Assembly: GCF_030548465.1 (NCBI RefSeq) | Contig: NZ_JAUOSF010000005.1 | Location: 362,035-426,034 of the forward strand | Direction: 5' to 3' | Length of the DNA stretch: 64,000 nt | Source of the DNA: Tamlana sp. 2_MG-2023 | Lineage (GTDB): Bacteria > Bacteroidota > Bacteroidia > Flavobacteriales > Flavobacteriaceae | In this document: in pieces, positions 26,443-36,783 of the stretch | Layout: every line of letters starts with the position of its first letter | Numbering within the stretch: the first letter of the stretch is position 1 | Program-made: the position numbers and the translations under genes | Notes under the pieces: model-generated | Databases searched by the model: none | Seen by the model: the letters and a program-made list of their open reading frames with translations, nothing else | What the model was told of the DNA's origin: nothing

Positions 26443-26863
26443 AGCGTATAAAATATTAGCCTTGTCTTTTTTGTTTTTGATGCTGATTTTAATTCGGTTT
26501 TTTGAAGACACTCTGTTTTACGACCCGTATTTAAGTTTTTTTGAAAATGATTATTTGTATATCGATAGTCCGCGTAGAGAAGTGGCCAAACTTGTTGGGT
26601 TTACAACATTGCGGTATGTTTTAAATGCAGTTATTTCTTTAGCTATAATTTATGTGGTTTTCTTAGATAAAAGTATGGTTAAGTTATCTGCGGTTGTTTA
26701 TGTACTTGTCTTTATAATTTTAATGTCTGCTTATTTATACTTCGTGATTCGTCCCAGACAAGAAGACTATTATATGTTTTTTAATATGCGTCGTTTTTTA
26801 ATTCAACCCATTATTTTAATTTTATTATTACCTGCGTTTTATTACCATAAGCTTAAAAGTTGA
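26435..26863 (+). CDS. Exosortase F system-associated membrane protein
   Basis: A 142-residue protein with about four hydrophobic helices (roughly 5-22, 55-78, 83-107, 125-138) and a conserved-looking loop with FYDPYLSFF and IRPRQEDYYMFFNMRRFLIQP. It overlaps xrtF by 8 nt. This two-gene pairing is known from flavobacteria, where the second protein is named only by association; it may help substrate presentation, but that is not shown. Confidence 0.88.
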   Translation: MSRAYKILALSFLFLMLILIRFFEDTLFYDPYLSFFENDYLYIDSPRREVAKLVGFTTLRYVLNAVISLAIIYVVFLDKSMVKLSAVVYVLVFIILMSAYLYFVIRPRQEDYYMFFNMRRFLIQPIILILLLPAFYYHKLKS

Positions 26864-26928
26864 TGGTGTATCAAAATGTTAAAGCGGTAATAAAAAGTTT
26901 ATAGGAATATTCAATTTTGTACTTTTGT

Positions 26929-27333
26929 ATGGTGTTAAAGACAATTTTACATAAAGGTTTTACAAGTATACTAGCATTGCTGGTGTTGTTTTCAACGGTA
27001 TCTTTTACCATTGAAAAGCATTTCTGTGGTGATGTTTTAGTTGATGTTTCGGTTTTTGTCGAAGCCGATAAATGTGAAATGGAAGCCTTAGAAATACTTC
27101 AGAAGAAAACCTGCTGTAAAGACGAAATGAATGTTGTTCAAGGGCAAGATGAACTAACAATTTCTTCTTACGACGATTTAGAGTTTGAGCAGCAACAATT
27201 TCTTTATGCTTTTACACACAGTTATATTTTTGGTTTTGAAAGCCTAGAAAAGCATGAGATTCCACATAAAAATTATGCTCCTCCAAAACTGGTTACCGAT
27301 ATTCAGGTTTTAGACCAGGTTTTTATCATTTGA
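26929..27333 (+). CDS. HYC_CC_PP family protein
   Basis: A 134-residue protein with a signal-peptide-like N-terminal hydrophobic stretch (LHKGFTSILALLVLFSTVSF), then HFCGD, KCEM, TCCKDE and a C-terminal YAPPKL. The spaced H-x-C, CC and PP elements are those for which the flavobacterial family is named. Its function is unknown; the cysteines suggest metal binding. It precedes a TonB receptor and an HMA protein, a combination usually linked to copper. ATG 26929 is chosen over ATG 26917 (four extra residues); a GTG at 26932 is also possible because a TACTTTTG element ends at 26927. Confidence 0.8.
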   Translation: MVLKTILHKGFTSILALLVLFSTVSFTIEKHFCGDVLVDVSVFVEADKCEMEALEILQKKTCCKDEMNVVQGQDELTISSYDDLEFEQQQFLYAFTHSYIFGFESLEKHEIPHKNYAPPKLVTDIQVLDQVFII

Positions 27334-27364
27334 TTTTATATTCATTGTAACCTTTTAAAAAGGA

Positions 27365-27391
27365 TACTCTTCATGTTGTGCATGTAGAGTA
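27365..27391. repeat. Dyad-symmetric element upstream of the TonB receptor
   Basis: TACTCTTCATG (27365-27375) and CATGTAGAGTA (27381-27391) are reverse complements with one mismatch, around TTGTG. It sits 62 nt before the receptor ATG and could be an operator or an RNA hairpin. Confidence 0.6.
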
Positions 27392-27452
27392 CAGGTCTAT
27401 TTTCAATTTGTGGAAATAGTTAGTGAATAATATAAAATCAAATTTTAATTCA

Positions 27453-29699
27453 ATGAAACATATATTTTATGTGCTTTTACTAGTGCCTACGATGTTCTTT
27501 TCTCAAGAGCAGCTTGAAGGTGTTATTTTAGAAGCAAATAATGAAAATAAAAATCTGTTGTTACCCGGAGCTAATGTCTATTGGCTCAATACGACGGTTG
27601 GAGCTGTAACCAATATTGATGGTGAGTTCAGCATACCTTATAAACCAGAATATAAAAAACTGGTGATAAGTTATATCGGGTTTAAAACAGATACCATTAC
27701 TGTTAATTCTACAAAGCCAGTTAAACACTGGCTTGAGCCCACCGATAATTTAGATGCGGTTACTATAAAATCGCGAAAACAAGCCACATCCAAATCATAT
27801 TTAAAAGCTACAAACACATTTACCGTTAGCAGTGATGAGTTGCTTAAAGCGGCCTGCTGTAACCTCGCAGAGAGTTTTGAAACCAACCCGTCCATTGATG
27901 TGAACTTTGCCGATGCGGTTACAGGAACACGCCAAATTAAAATGTTGGGTCTTACGAGTCCGTATATTTTAATAGCCACTGAAAACATTCCTTCCATTCG
28001 TGGCGCTTCACAGGCATTCGGATTAAGCTTTATCCCAGGAACTTGGGTGGAAAGTATTCAAATCACCAAAGGAGCGGGGAGTGTTGTAAATGGATATGAA
28101 AGCATAGCAGGACAAATTAATGCCGAATTAGTAAAGCCACTAACAGATGATAAAGTGTTTGTAAATGTGTATGGCGCTTCCAGTCAGCGTATGGAAATTA
28201 ACACCCATATCAACACAAAAGTGAGTGACAAATGGGATACCGGATTGTATTTACACGGAAACTCACACAATGCGGAACACGATGTGAATCATGATGGTTT
28301 TCTTGATATGCCCAAATACAACCAAATAAACCTTATGAACCGTTGGCAGTATACTAATGCTGAAAAAGGCTTGGTAAGTTTCATCAATTTAAAGTTTCTA
28401 AATGATGAAAAGCAAACAGGGGAGTTAGATTTTGATCCGAATACGGATAAACTGACTACAAACGCTTGGGGAAGTGAAATTGATACTAAACGTTATGAGG
28501 TTTCAGGGAAGTTTGGTTATGTGAATCCGAATATTCCTTATCAGAAAATTGGCGTTCAAGCGGCGTTTAGCAGTCATGAGCAAGAATCTTATTTTGGTTT
28601 AAATCAATACGATATCACACAGAATAGTTTATACACCAGTGCGATGTATAGTTCGATTATTAGCGATTCCAGACACAAAATTAAAACAGGGTTGAGCTAC
28701 ACTTATGATCATTATGATGAGTTTTTAGTAGCTTCAAATCTTGACTCAAATTATGAGCGTACTGAATATGACGTTGGTGCTTTCTTTGAATATAACTATG
28801 ATAATTTAGAAAAACTGAATTTAACAGCAGGTATTCGTATTGATCATAATAATTTATTAGGTACGTTTATTACGCCGAGGTTTCATGCGAAATATACGCC
28901 TTGGGAAAAATCAGCATTTCGAATGTCTTTCGGAAGAGGTAAACGTAGTGCTAATATTTTTGCTGAAAATCAACAGATGTTTGCGACGTCTAGAACCTTT
29001 AATATTCAGAATTCAAACGGAAACATTTATGGTTTAGATCCTGAAATTGCTTGGAATTATGGCATATCCTATTTACAAGGCTTTAATTTATTCGGAAGAA
29101 AAGCCGATATCACTTTAGACTATTACAAAACCGATTTTACCAACCAGGTGGTTGTCGATTATGAAAACCCTTTAGAAGTCAATTTTTATAACTTAGAAGG
29201 AAAGAGTTACGCTAATAGTTTTCAAGCTGAATTAAATTACAACGCTTTTGAACATTTCGATGTCAGATTGGCTTATAAATATTATGAAGTGAAAACCCAG
29301 TTCGAGTCAGGGTTGTTAGATAAGCCATTGGTGCCAAAACATCGTTTTTTTGCTAATGCTTCCTATGAAACAGCGCCAAAAGAAAATGGTGGGCATTGGA
29401 AGTTTGATGCCACGTTTAACTGGTTAGGCGAACAGCGTTTTTCTTCCACAGCAAGTAATCCGGTAGCTTATCAACTTCCAGATTATACACCAACCTTATC
29501 AACTTTAAATGCACAAGTGACTAAGGTGTTTTCGCCTAAATTTGAAATCTATGTAGGGGGAGAGAATATTACCAACTTAAGGCAATCAAACCCTATTTTA
29601 GCGGCAAACGATCCTTTTGGATCAAATTTTGACACTACTTTTGTGTATGGTCCTATTTTTGGAAGTCTGTATTATGCAGGTTTTCGGTTAAAAATATAA
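27453..29699 (+). CDS. TonB-dependent outer-membrane receptor (probable copper or related metal)
   Basis: A 748-residue outer-membrane receptor: signal peptide ending VPTMFFSQ, a CarboxypepD_reg-like domain (about 20-95; GANVYW, GEFSIPY), a plug (about 115-225; KAACCNLAESFE, IQITKGAGSVVNGYESIAGQI) and a 22-strand barrel to the C-terminus (YYAGFRLKI). The CC in the plug is characteristic of a flavobacterial subgroup found with HMA proteins. ATG 27453 starts a normal signal peptide; an upstream GTG at 27423 would add ten residues. It lies between the HYC_CC_PP gene and the HMA gene, so a metal ligand, most likely copper, is inferred. Confidence 0.9.
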   Translation: MKHIFYVLLLVPTMFFSQEQLEGVILEANNENKNLLLPGANVYWLNTTVGAVTNIDGEFSIPYKPEYKKLVISYIGFKTDTITVNSTKPVKHWLEPTDNLDAVTIKSRKQATSKSYLKATNTFTVSSDELLKAACCNLAESFETNPSIDVNFADAVTGTRQIKMLGLTSPYILIATENIPSIRGASQAFGLSFIPGTWVESIQITKGAGSVVNGYESIAGQINAELVKPLTDDKVFVNVYGASSQRMEINTHINTKVSDKWDTGLYLHGNSHNAEHDVNHDGFLDMPKYNQINLMNRWQYTNAEKGLVSFINLKFLNDEKQTGELDFDPNTDKLTTNAWGSEIDTKRYEVSGKFGYVNPNIPYQKIGVQAAFSSHEQESYFGLNQYDITQNSLYTSAMYSSIISDSRHKIKTGLSYTYDHYDEFLVASNLDSNYERTEYDVGAFFEYNYDNLEKLNLTAGIRIDHNNLLGTFITPRFHAKYTPWEKSAFRMSFGRGKRSANIFAENQQMFATSRTFNIQNSNGNIYGLDPEIAWNYGISYLQGFNLFGRKADITLDYYKTDFTNQVVVDYENPLEVNFYNLEGKSYANSFQAELNYNAFEHFDVRLAYKYYEVKTQFESGLLDKPLVPKHRFFANASYETAPKENGGHWKFDATFNWLGEQRFSSTASNPVAYQLPDYTPTLSTLNAQVTKVFSPKFEIYVGGENITNLRQSNPILAANDPFGSNFDTTFVYGPIFGSLYYAGFRLKI

Positions 29700-29734
29700 T
29701 TCAAATTAATAAACTATTAAAACCTATAAAAAAA

Positions 29735-30097
29735 ATGAAAAAAGTAATTATTGTATTCATGCTCCTTGTTGGGACTGTGTCATTCGCACAAAATAAAAAC
29801 GCTAGAGCTTCTATTGAAGTCGACGGCGTATGTTTAATGTGCAAAACTAGAATTGAAAAAGCCTGTTTTAAAACCAAAGGTGTAAAATCTGCCGTTTGGG
29901 ATGTTAACACACATGAGCTTGCTTTAATCTATGACGAAAGAAAAACAAATCTAGAAGCTATTGAAGCTAGTGTGTTAGAAGTAGGCCATGATACTAAAGA
30001 TTTAAAAGCTACTGATGAAGCTTATAACAGTGTACATCCTTGCTGTAAGTATCGTGACGAAGCTGTTCAAGACGATCATAAAGAAGAAGAGGAATAA
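29735..30097 (+). CDS. Exported heavy-metal-associated (HMA) domain protein
   Basis: A 120-residue protein with a signal peptide (MKKVIIVFMLLVGTVSFAQ) and an HMA ferredoxin-like fold carrying C33-L-M-C36 in the metal loop, plus C44. A C-terminal HPCCKYRD (C103, C104) and an acidic/His tail add possible metal sites. Compared with Atx1-like chaperones it is periplasmic and lacks the usual GMxCxxC Gly-Met. It follows the TonB receptor by 35 nt, so it may accept the metal that the receptor imports. A strong terminator ends the unit. Confidence 0.9.
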   Translation: MKKVIIVFMLLVGTVSFAQNKNARASIEVDGVCLMCKTRIEKACFKTKGVKSAVWDVNTHELALIYDERKTNLEAIEASVLEVGHDTKDLKATDEAYNSVHPCCKYRDEAVQDDHKEEEE

Positions 30098-30154
30098 ATT
30101 GAACACCTTTTAAGTAAAATCTTGTGGTTAGCGCTACAAGTAGAAATTCATAAT

Positions 30155-30191
30155 AAAATCTCAGGTTAATTTTTAATCTGAGATTTTTTTT
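30155..30191 (+). terminator. Rho-independent terminator after the HMA gene
   Basis: AAAATCTCAGGTTA pairs with TAATCTGAGATTTT (one G-U) around a 5-nt loop, followed by T8. The same arms recur at 53415-53450. Confidence 0.92.
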
Positions 30192-30331
30192 ATAGTTATA
30201 TCTGGTGGTTTACAAGAGGTAAAACGAACTTAAAACATAAGATTATATTGGTAGAATTTACCGTTTGTCGTAAGTGTTTTCAGGCTTAATATATTAAAAT
30301 TAAGATTTTATTTAGATTTATTATAAATAAT

Positions 30332-30362
30332 TTGGGAGTAAGGAGTTCAGCAATTACATTTG
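30332..30362 (+). promoter_or_regulatory. Promoter of the siderophore-type receptor
   Basis: TTG (30332-30334), 20 nt, TACATTTG (30355-30362): a full consensus, 41 nt upstream of the ATG. Confidence 0.75.
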
Positions 30363-30403
30363 CCGAAAAATTTACTATTTATAATTGGTTTAAATAAAAT
30401 TAA

Positions 30404-32794
30404 ATGAAATATCAAATTACTTGCTTATTATTTTTAACCCTTTCTTTCTTAGGATTCTCTCAAAACAACGACGTGTTAGGTGTTGTAAATAACTCAGCTT
30501 TTCAACCTATTGAGAACGTTAATGTGGTGTTGAAAAACACAACAACAGGAACAGAAACAGATGCGCAGGGAGAATTTAATCTCGAAAATATTGAAGCGGG
30601 AAGCTATACGTTGTCTTTTTCTTTTTTAGGATACAAAACTAAAGAAGTTGAGATTTCGGTTATGGCTAATCAGAATTTGGACTTAGGTATCATTACACTT
30701 TATGAAGGCAACGAAATTTTAAATGAAGTGGTTGTTTATGGTGGAGACGGAAATAAATTCTCTAGAAAGCAAACGGCCTACGTTTCTAAATTACCATTAA
30801 AAGATATCGAAAACCCACAAGTTTACAGTACCATTACTACGAGCTTGCTAGAATCTCAAGTGGTTACTAACTTTGATGATGCGTTAAAAAATGCTGCAGG
30901 GGTAGAAAACCTATGGACATCTACCGGTAGAGGTGGCGATGGTGCAGGCTACTATTCTTTACGGGGGTTTGCTGTACAGCCACAGTTGGTAAACGGTCTT
31001 CCTGGTTTAACCAACGGAACGATTAACGCGGCTAATATTGAGCGTATAGAAGTTATCAAAGGGCCTTCAGCAACTTTATTTGGTAATGCAGTAAGCTCTT
31101 ATGGGGGATTAATAAACGTAGTGACTAAAAAACCATTTGTAGGTACAGGCGGTGAACTATCGTTTACTACAGGATCTTACGGGTTAAATCAAATTGTTGG
31201 AGATTTCAACACGGCCTTAGACAAAGACAAGAATATTTATTTCAGATTAAATACTTCTTTTTCGCGATCTGAAAGCTTTCAGGATGCAGGATTTAAACAA
31301 TCATTTTTTGTAGCGCCTTCACTTTCGTATAAGGTGAATAATAAACTATCATTCTCATTTTATGGAGAAATTACACAGGCCGAACAAACCAACCCGATGT
31401 TTTTATTCTTAAACAGAGGAGCGCCAAGTATTGCTAGTAATTTGGATGAGTTAGGTTATGATAATAAACTATCATTCACGAGTAACGATATTACATTAGA
31501 AAATCCTACTCAAAATTACAGAGTAGAAATGGATTATAAATTGTCTGATCAATGGCAATCACAAACGCTTCTTTCAAGAAGTAGCACCTCTACAAAAGGA
31601 TACTATAGTTATTTATATGATTTGGGTGGAAATCCAGTAGATACTTTTTCAAGATTTATAAATAAACAAAATGCAACTACTGAAACTGCCGATATTCAGC
31701 AAAATTTTATCGGAAACTTTAACGTTTTAGGATTAAGAAATAAAATGGTAGTTGGAATCGATTATTTAAACACCACAAGTGTGGATAACAGTACAAGTTA
31801 TGCATACTACGGAAGCGTTCAAGCTGATGGTACTACCGAAGACGGTTATCCTTTATCAGCTTCAGGAATTGATGCTGCTTTAGCTTCTGCAACGGTAAAT
31901 AATATCAAATCAGAATATAATATTTTTAGTATCTATGCTTCAGATGTATTGAATATTACTGAAAGTCTTTCCGCTATGGTAGGTATTCGATTTGATCATT
32001 TTGATAATAAAGGTGATTTGTCTAACTCTGAAGATGACTATGACCAAAGTACCTTTTCGCCTAAATTCGGATTGGTGTTTCAGCCAATTCAAGATAAGTT
32101 ATCTGTTTTTGCCAACTATCAAAACGGATTTACAAACGTAGCTCCAACATTAGTTGGCGATCCTAGTGCAGGTGCACAAACCTTGAAAACTTTTGATCCA
32201 GAGCAAGCCAATCAATTAGAATTTGGTGTTAAAACCAATTTATTCTCAAATCGTTTAAATGCCATTGTAAGTTATTATGATATTAAAGTGACCGATCAAG
32301 TGATCACAGATCCAAGTTCGCCTTTTAATAAAATTCAAGGTGGTGAAGTGGTGAGTAGAGGTTTTGAACTTGAAGTAAATGCTAATCCTGTTGACGGATT
32401 AAACCTAAGAGCTGGTTTTAGTAATAACTTTAGTGAAACGACCGAATCTGATAATGTGAATATCTTAGGTAAGCGTCCGCTTGAAGCGGGTCCAGAAAAT
32501 CTTTATAACTTTTGGGCAAACTACGAATTTCAAGAAGGGCTGTTAGATGGCTTCGGAATGGGAGCTGGATTTAACGGTGCTAGCGAACGTTTTGCTATTA
32601 ATTATGCGAACACGGGTGATTTTATTTTACCAAGCTATACCATTTTTAATGCGTCTTTATTTTATCAAGCAGAACAATACCGTGTGGCTTTAAAGTTAAA
32701 TAACGCGTTTAATAAAGAATATTATAAAGGTTGGACAACCATTACGCCGCAAACACCAAGAGCTTTAATTGCAAACTTTACTTATAAATTTTAA
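30404..32794 (+). CDS. TonB-dependent siderophore-type receptor
   Basis: A 796-residue outer-membrane receptor of the FhuA/FecA-like siderophore class with a Bacteroidota N-terminal CarboxypepD_reg domain (about 20-100). It has a signal peptide (MKYQITCLLFLTLSFLGFSQ), a plug with YYSLRGFAVQPQLVNGLPG and IERIEVIKGPSATLFG, and a barrel ending in ALIANFTYKF. The next gene encodes a PepSY membrane protein, a partner often seen with siderophore receptors and thought to aid iron release or reduction. The ligand cannot be told from sequence. Regulation by iron is likely but no Fur box was recognised. Confidence 0.92.
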   Translation: MKYQITCLLFLTLSFLGFSQNNDVLGVVNNSAFQPIENVNVVLKNTTTGTETDAQGEFNLENIEAGSYTLSFSFLGYKTKEVEISVMANQNLDLGIITLYEGNEILNEVVVYGGDGNKFSRKQTAYVSKLPLKDIENPQVYSTITTSLLESQVVTNFDDALKNAAGVENLWTSTGRGGDGAGYYSLRGFAVQPQLVNGLPGLTNGTINAANIERIEVIKGPSATLFGNAVSSYGGLINVVTKKPFVGTGGELSFTTGSYGLNQIVGDFNTALDKDKNIYFRLNTSFSRSESFQDAGFKQSFFVAPSLSYKVNNKLSFSFYGEITQAEQTNPMFLFLNRGAPSIASNLDELGYDNKLSFTSNDITLENPTQNYRVEMDYKLSDQWQSQTLLSRSSTSTKGYYSYLYDLGGNPVDTFSRFINKQNATTETADIQQNFIGNFNVLGLRNKMVVGIDYLNTTSVDNSTSYAYYGSVQADGTTEDGYPLSASGIDAALASATVNNIKSEYNIFSIYASDVLNITESLSAMVGIRFDHFDNKGDLSNSEDDYDQSTFSPKFGLVFQPIQDKLSVFANYQNGFTNVAPTLVGDPSAGAQTLKTFDPEQANQLEFGVKTNLFSNRLNAIVSYYDIKVTDQVITDPSSPFNKIQGGEVVSRGFELEVNANPVDGLNLRAGFSNNFSETTESDNVNILGKRPLEAGPENLYNFWANYEFQEGLLDGFGMGAGFNGASERFAINYANTGDFILPSYTIFNASLFYQAEQYRVALKLNNAFNKEYYKGWTTITPQTPRALIANFTYKF

Positions 32795-32813
32795 TAATAA
32801 ATTATAATTAGTA

Positions 32814-32894
32814 GGTTGTTTGATAGTCTCAAGTTGTGGTACTTTTGCCGACTTTAGTTTGAGTTAAAACTAGACTATCAAACAATCTTTTTTT
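32814..32894 (+). terminator. Long-loop terminator hairpin overlapping the PepSY promoter
   Basis: TTGTTTGATAGTCT (32816-32829) is the perfect complement of AGACTATCAAACAA (32872-32885); outer bases extend the stem to 32813-32888 with one G-U. A T7 run follows (32888-32894). The 42-nt loop contains the promoter for the next gene. Confidence 0.7.
32820..32847 (+). promoter_or_regulatory. PepSY gene promoter inside the hairpin
   Basis: TTG (32820-32822, or 32816-32818) and TACTTTTG (32840-32847) are 17 or 21 nt apart. The TTG lies in the left stem arm and the -7 element in the loop. The leader to ATG 32901 would be about 48 nt. Confidence 0.7.
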
Positions 32895-32900
32895 AAGCCT

Positions 32901-34040
32901 ATGAAATATAGAAAACAAATATTAACCCTGCATAAAATACTTGGACTTGCCACAGGATTGGTCGTTTTTCTGGTTTCTATTACAGGATGCTGTTGGGCTT
33001 TTAAAGATGAAATAGAAAGTTTATATTCAGACTATAAAACGGTAGAAGTACAAGACACACCTCAAATTACGGTTACCGAAGCACAAACTATTGCACAAGA
33101 AGTTTTCCCAGATAACCATATTCATGGCGCGATTTTCGGAAAACCTAATCAAGCCATTCAAGTTATTTTTTACGATAGAGAACCTGAATTTTATCAAGAT
33201 GTTTATTTAAATCCGTATTCAGGTGAAGTGATTCAGGTTAATGATAATCTTTCTGGTTTTTTTCCTTTTATATTGAAAGGGCATATGCGTTTGTGGTTTC
33301 CTAAAGAATTTGGAGAACAATTCGTAGGAGCTTCTATATTACTTTTTATTTTTATAATCATTTCAGGTTTCCTTTTATGGATACCAAAACAGCGTAAAAA
33401 TTTAAAACAACGCATTACTTTCGATTGGAAATCAACTACACGGTGGAAACGAAAGAACTTCGACTTGCATACTGTCATAGGCTTTTATATCTGTTCTTTA
33501 GCTTTGATTTTAGCTTTTACAGGTACCGTAATGTCATATGATTGGTTAAAATACGTGCTTTATAAGTCTACTGGAGGTGATAAAGTGGCGGCTTTTATTA
33601 TCCCTGAAAATAATAGCGGCTTAAAAATTAACGATGCTTCGGAAGGCGTTGCACCTATAGATCAATTAATTCCGAAACTTTGGAAAGCGTCTCCTGACGT
33701 TGATAATTATGAATTGCATTATCCAGAATCGGACACGTCTAGTATTTATGTTGAGGTTTCTAAAACGGCAGGCATTTTTTATGATTCTGATTTTAGGTTC
33801 TTCGATCAAAATACACTTGAAGAAATTGAAACACCGGGTATCTATGGGAAATATGAAGATGCTAAGTTTGCTGATAAAATACTAAGAATGAATTATGACA
33901 TTCATATTGGCGCTATTGGTGGGATTGTTGGGAAAATTATAGCCTTTTTAGTGAGTCTACTCACAGCAAGTTTACCTGTAACAGGGGTGTTGCTTTGGTA
34001 CGGTAGAAACTATAAAAATAAAAAGGAACTTCAAGCATAA
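32901..34040 (+). CDS. PepSY-associated membrane protein
   Basis: A 379-residue inner-membrane protein of the PepSY-TM family. Four main helices (about 13-35, 143-162, 191-214, 341-366) flank two periplasmic PepSY regions. Histidines near membrane ends (HKILG about 11, HMRLWF about 128, HTVIGF about 189, MNYDIHIGAIGG about 335) are in the positions used for haem or metal in related proteins. It follows a siderophore receptor, so a role in reducing or releasing imported iron is likely but not proven. Confidence 0.9.
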   Translation: MKYRKQILTLHKILGLATGLVVFLVSITGCCWAFKDEIESLYSDYKTVEVQDTPQITVTEAQTIAQEVFPDNHIHGAIFGKPNQAIQVIFYDREPEFYQDVYLNPYSGEVIQVNDNLSGFFPFILKGHMRLWFPKEFGEQFVGASILLFIFIIISGFLLWIPKQRKNLKQRITFDWKSTTRWKRKNFDLHTVIGFYICSLALILAFTGTVMSYDWLKYVLYKSTGGDKVAAFIIPENNSGLKINDASEGVAPIDQLIPKLWKASPDVDNYELHYPESDTSSIYVEVSKTAGIFYDSDFRFFDQNTLEEIETPGIYGKYEDAKFADKILRMNYDIHIGAIGGIVGKIIAFLVSLLTASLPVTGVLLWYGRNYKNKKELQA

Positions 34041-34101
34041 CAAGAATAATACTTTATACTTCAGCTAATTAAATAAGTGAACTTATTGGTTGCCTTTTGA
34101 C

Positions 34102-34109
34102 TATTTTTG
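34102..34109 (+). promoter_or_regulatory. -7 element of the 34114 gene
   Basis: TATTTTTG matches TAnnTTTG and ends 4 nt before the ATG, suggesting a nearly leaderless transcript. The palindromic AATAAGT-GA-ACTTATT lies just upstream (34072-34087). Confidence 0.45.
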
Positions 34110-34113
34110 ATTT

Positions 34114-34512
34114 ATGATACATACCAAAATAGTTGTTTTCACTATTGTGCTATTCTCTACTATTAGCCTTACGGCGGAAAACAGAAATACGCCACTAAAC
34201 TCCTTTGTTAAGGCTGAAAATATTAAAGTGAATCAAGATAGTATTTCTGCTGAAGCCTTTAAATTACGTTTTAACCATATTCAAAATGAATTTGAAACCC
34301 AACAGAATTTGTTTAAAACGGGAGTGATTTCAGAATCTAAATATTTGAAACATATAAAAAAGCTTCGTAAAAAAGAGCTGAAACTTTTTAAAGCGGTTAA
34401 GCAACACAAGTTTAAACCAGAAGAGTTAACCGAATACAATTATTGGTATCGCGGCGTTTTAAAGTTTCCTACCAACATCGAACAGGAGTTGTTAAAACGG
34501 ACTTCAAAGTAA
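34114..34512 (+). CDS. Small exported protein of unknown function
   Basis: A 132-residue protein with a signal peptide (MIHTKIVVFTIVLFSTISLTA) and a highly charged, helical body rich in Lys and Glu, with a coiled-coil-like stretch (about 55-105). No cysteine and no domain I know. The sequence EYNYWYRGVLKFPTNIE near the C-terminus looks conserved in character. It stands alone between the PepSY gene and groEL, with its own -7 element and a shared terminator. Confidence 0.75.
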   Translation: MIHTKIVVFTIVLFSTISLTAENRNTPLNSFVKAENIKVNQDSISAEAFKLRFNHIQNEFETQQNLFKTGVISESKYLKHIKKLRKKELKLFKAVKQHKFKPEELTEYNYWYRGVLKFPTNIEQELLKRTSK

Positions 34513-34545
34513 AAACTTAGGTCTAACCCCAGTTAAATTAAAAAC

Positions 34546-34579
34546 AAAAAACGCTTCAAAATCAATTGAAGCGTTTTTA
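34546..34579. terminator. Bidirectional terminator between the 34114 gene and groEL
   Basis: AAAAACGCTTCAA pairs perfectly with TTGAAGCGTTTTT around a 6-nt loop, with an A run on the left and a T run on the right, so it can end both convergent transcripts. Confidence 0.92.
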
Positions 34580-34606
34580 ATATAATTTGTGTGTCGAGGC
34601 TCTCGA

Positions 34607-36298
<1,692 letters not shown>

Positions 36299-36305
36299 TT
36301 ATGAG

Positions 36306-36325
36306 ATTTCCACTTTCGTGGAAAT
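36306..36325. repeat. 20-nt palindromic hairpin downstream of groES
   Basis: ATTTCCAC and GTGGAAAT form an 8-bp stem with a TTTC tetraloop, 12 nt past the groES stop. Confidence 0.8.
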
Positions 36326-36337
36326 GAAAAAAGCTAT

Positions 36338-36613
36338 TTATACAATCGCAAGAATATCACTCTCACGCATGATTAAATAATCGGTACCTTCAAGTTTTAA
36401 GTCTGTTCCAGCGTATTTACCATATAAAACGGTATCTCCAACTTTAACAGTAATTGGCTCGTCTTTTGTACCTGGTCCAGCGGCTACTACAGTTCCTTTT
36501 TGAGGTTTTTCTTTAGCGTTGTCTGGAATAATAATTCCTGAAGCAGTTTTAGTTTCGGCTGCAGCTGGTTCAATAAGAACACGGTCTGCTAATGGTTTAA
36601 TGTTTAATCCCAT
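36338..36613 (-). CDS. groS: Co-chaperonin GroES
   Basis: The 91-residue lid of the GroEL chamber. It shows the family pattern: [13 protein letters not shown] at the N-terminus, a mobile loop ([18 protein letters not shown], about 21-38), [10 protein letters not shown], and the C-terminal [13 protein letters not shown]. It is the first gene of the groES-groEL pair; secG lies further upstream with a terminator between. Confidence 0.98.
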   Translation of the reverse strand: MGLNIKPLADRVLIEPAAAETKTASGIIIPDNAKEKPQKGTVVAAGPGTKDEPITVKVGDTVLYGKYAGTDLKLEGTDYLIMRESDILAIV

Positions 36614-36708
36614 TTTGTTTTATATTTTAATGATTAAGTTTATAAATACTAGGTCAATTCATACGAAAAATGTGCCAATAGCAGATAACTGACAAACTTG
36701 CAGACCTG

Positions 36709-36725
36709 TCTACCGAACGGGTAGA
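36709..36725. repeat. Small inverted repeat upstream of groES
   Basis: TCTACC and GGTAGA flank GAACG; with the neighbouring CCTG it resembles the CTGCCTATCGGCAG element at 63061. It lies about 100 nt before the groES ATG. Confidence 0.5.
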
Positions 36726-36728
36726 AAC

Positions 36729-36760
36729 AAAAAATGCCAACTTAAATAGTTGGCATTTTT
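36729..36760 (-). terminator. Terminator after secG
   Basis: AAAAATGCCAACT and AGTTGGCATTTTT form a perfect 13-bp stem with a 5-nt loop; on the minus strand it is followed by T6. It begins 24 nt after the secG stop. Confidence 0.92.
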
Positions 36761-36783
36761 GTCTTGTTTTATGTGTTTGAATA

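Larger units (their letters stand above)
30098..30403. other. Gene-free stretch: terminator and promoter
   Basis: This 306-bp gap holds the terminator of the copper-linked genes (30155-30191) and the promoter of the next TonB receptor (30332-30362). Between them (30192-30331) I see only AT-rich DNA; no operator could be recognised. Confidence 0.7.

Noticed and set aside
30192..30331. Fur box before the siderophore-type receptor
   Set aside because: No stretch resembling the Fur consensus palindrome could be found by eye.
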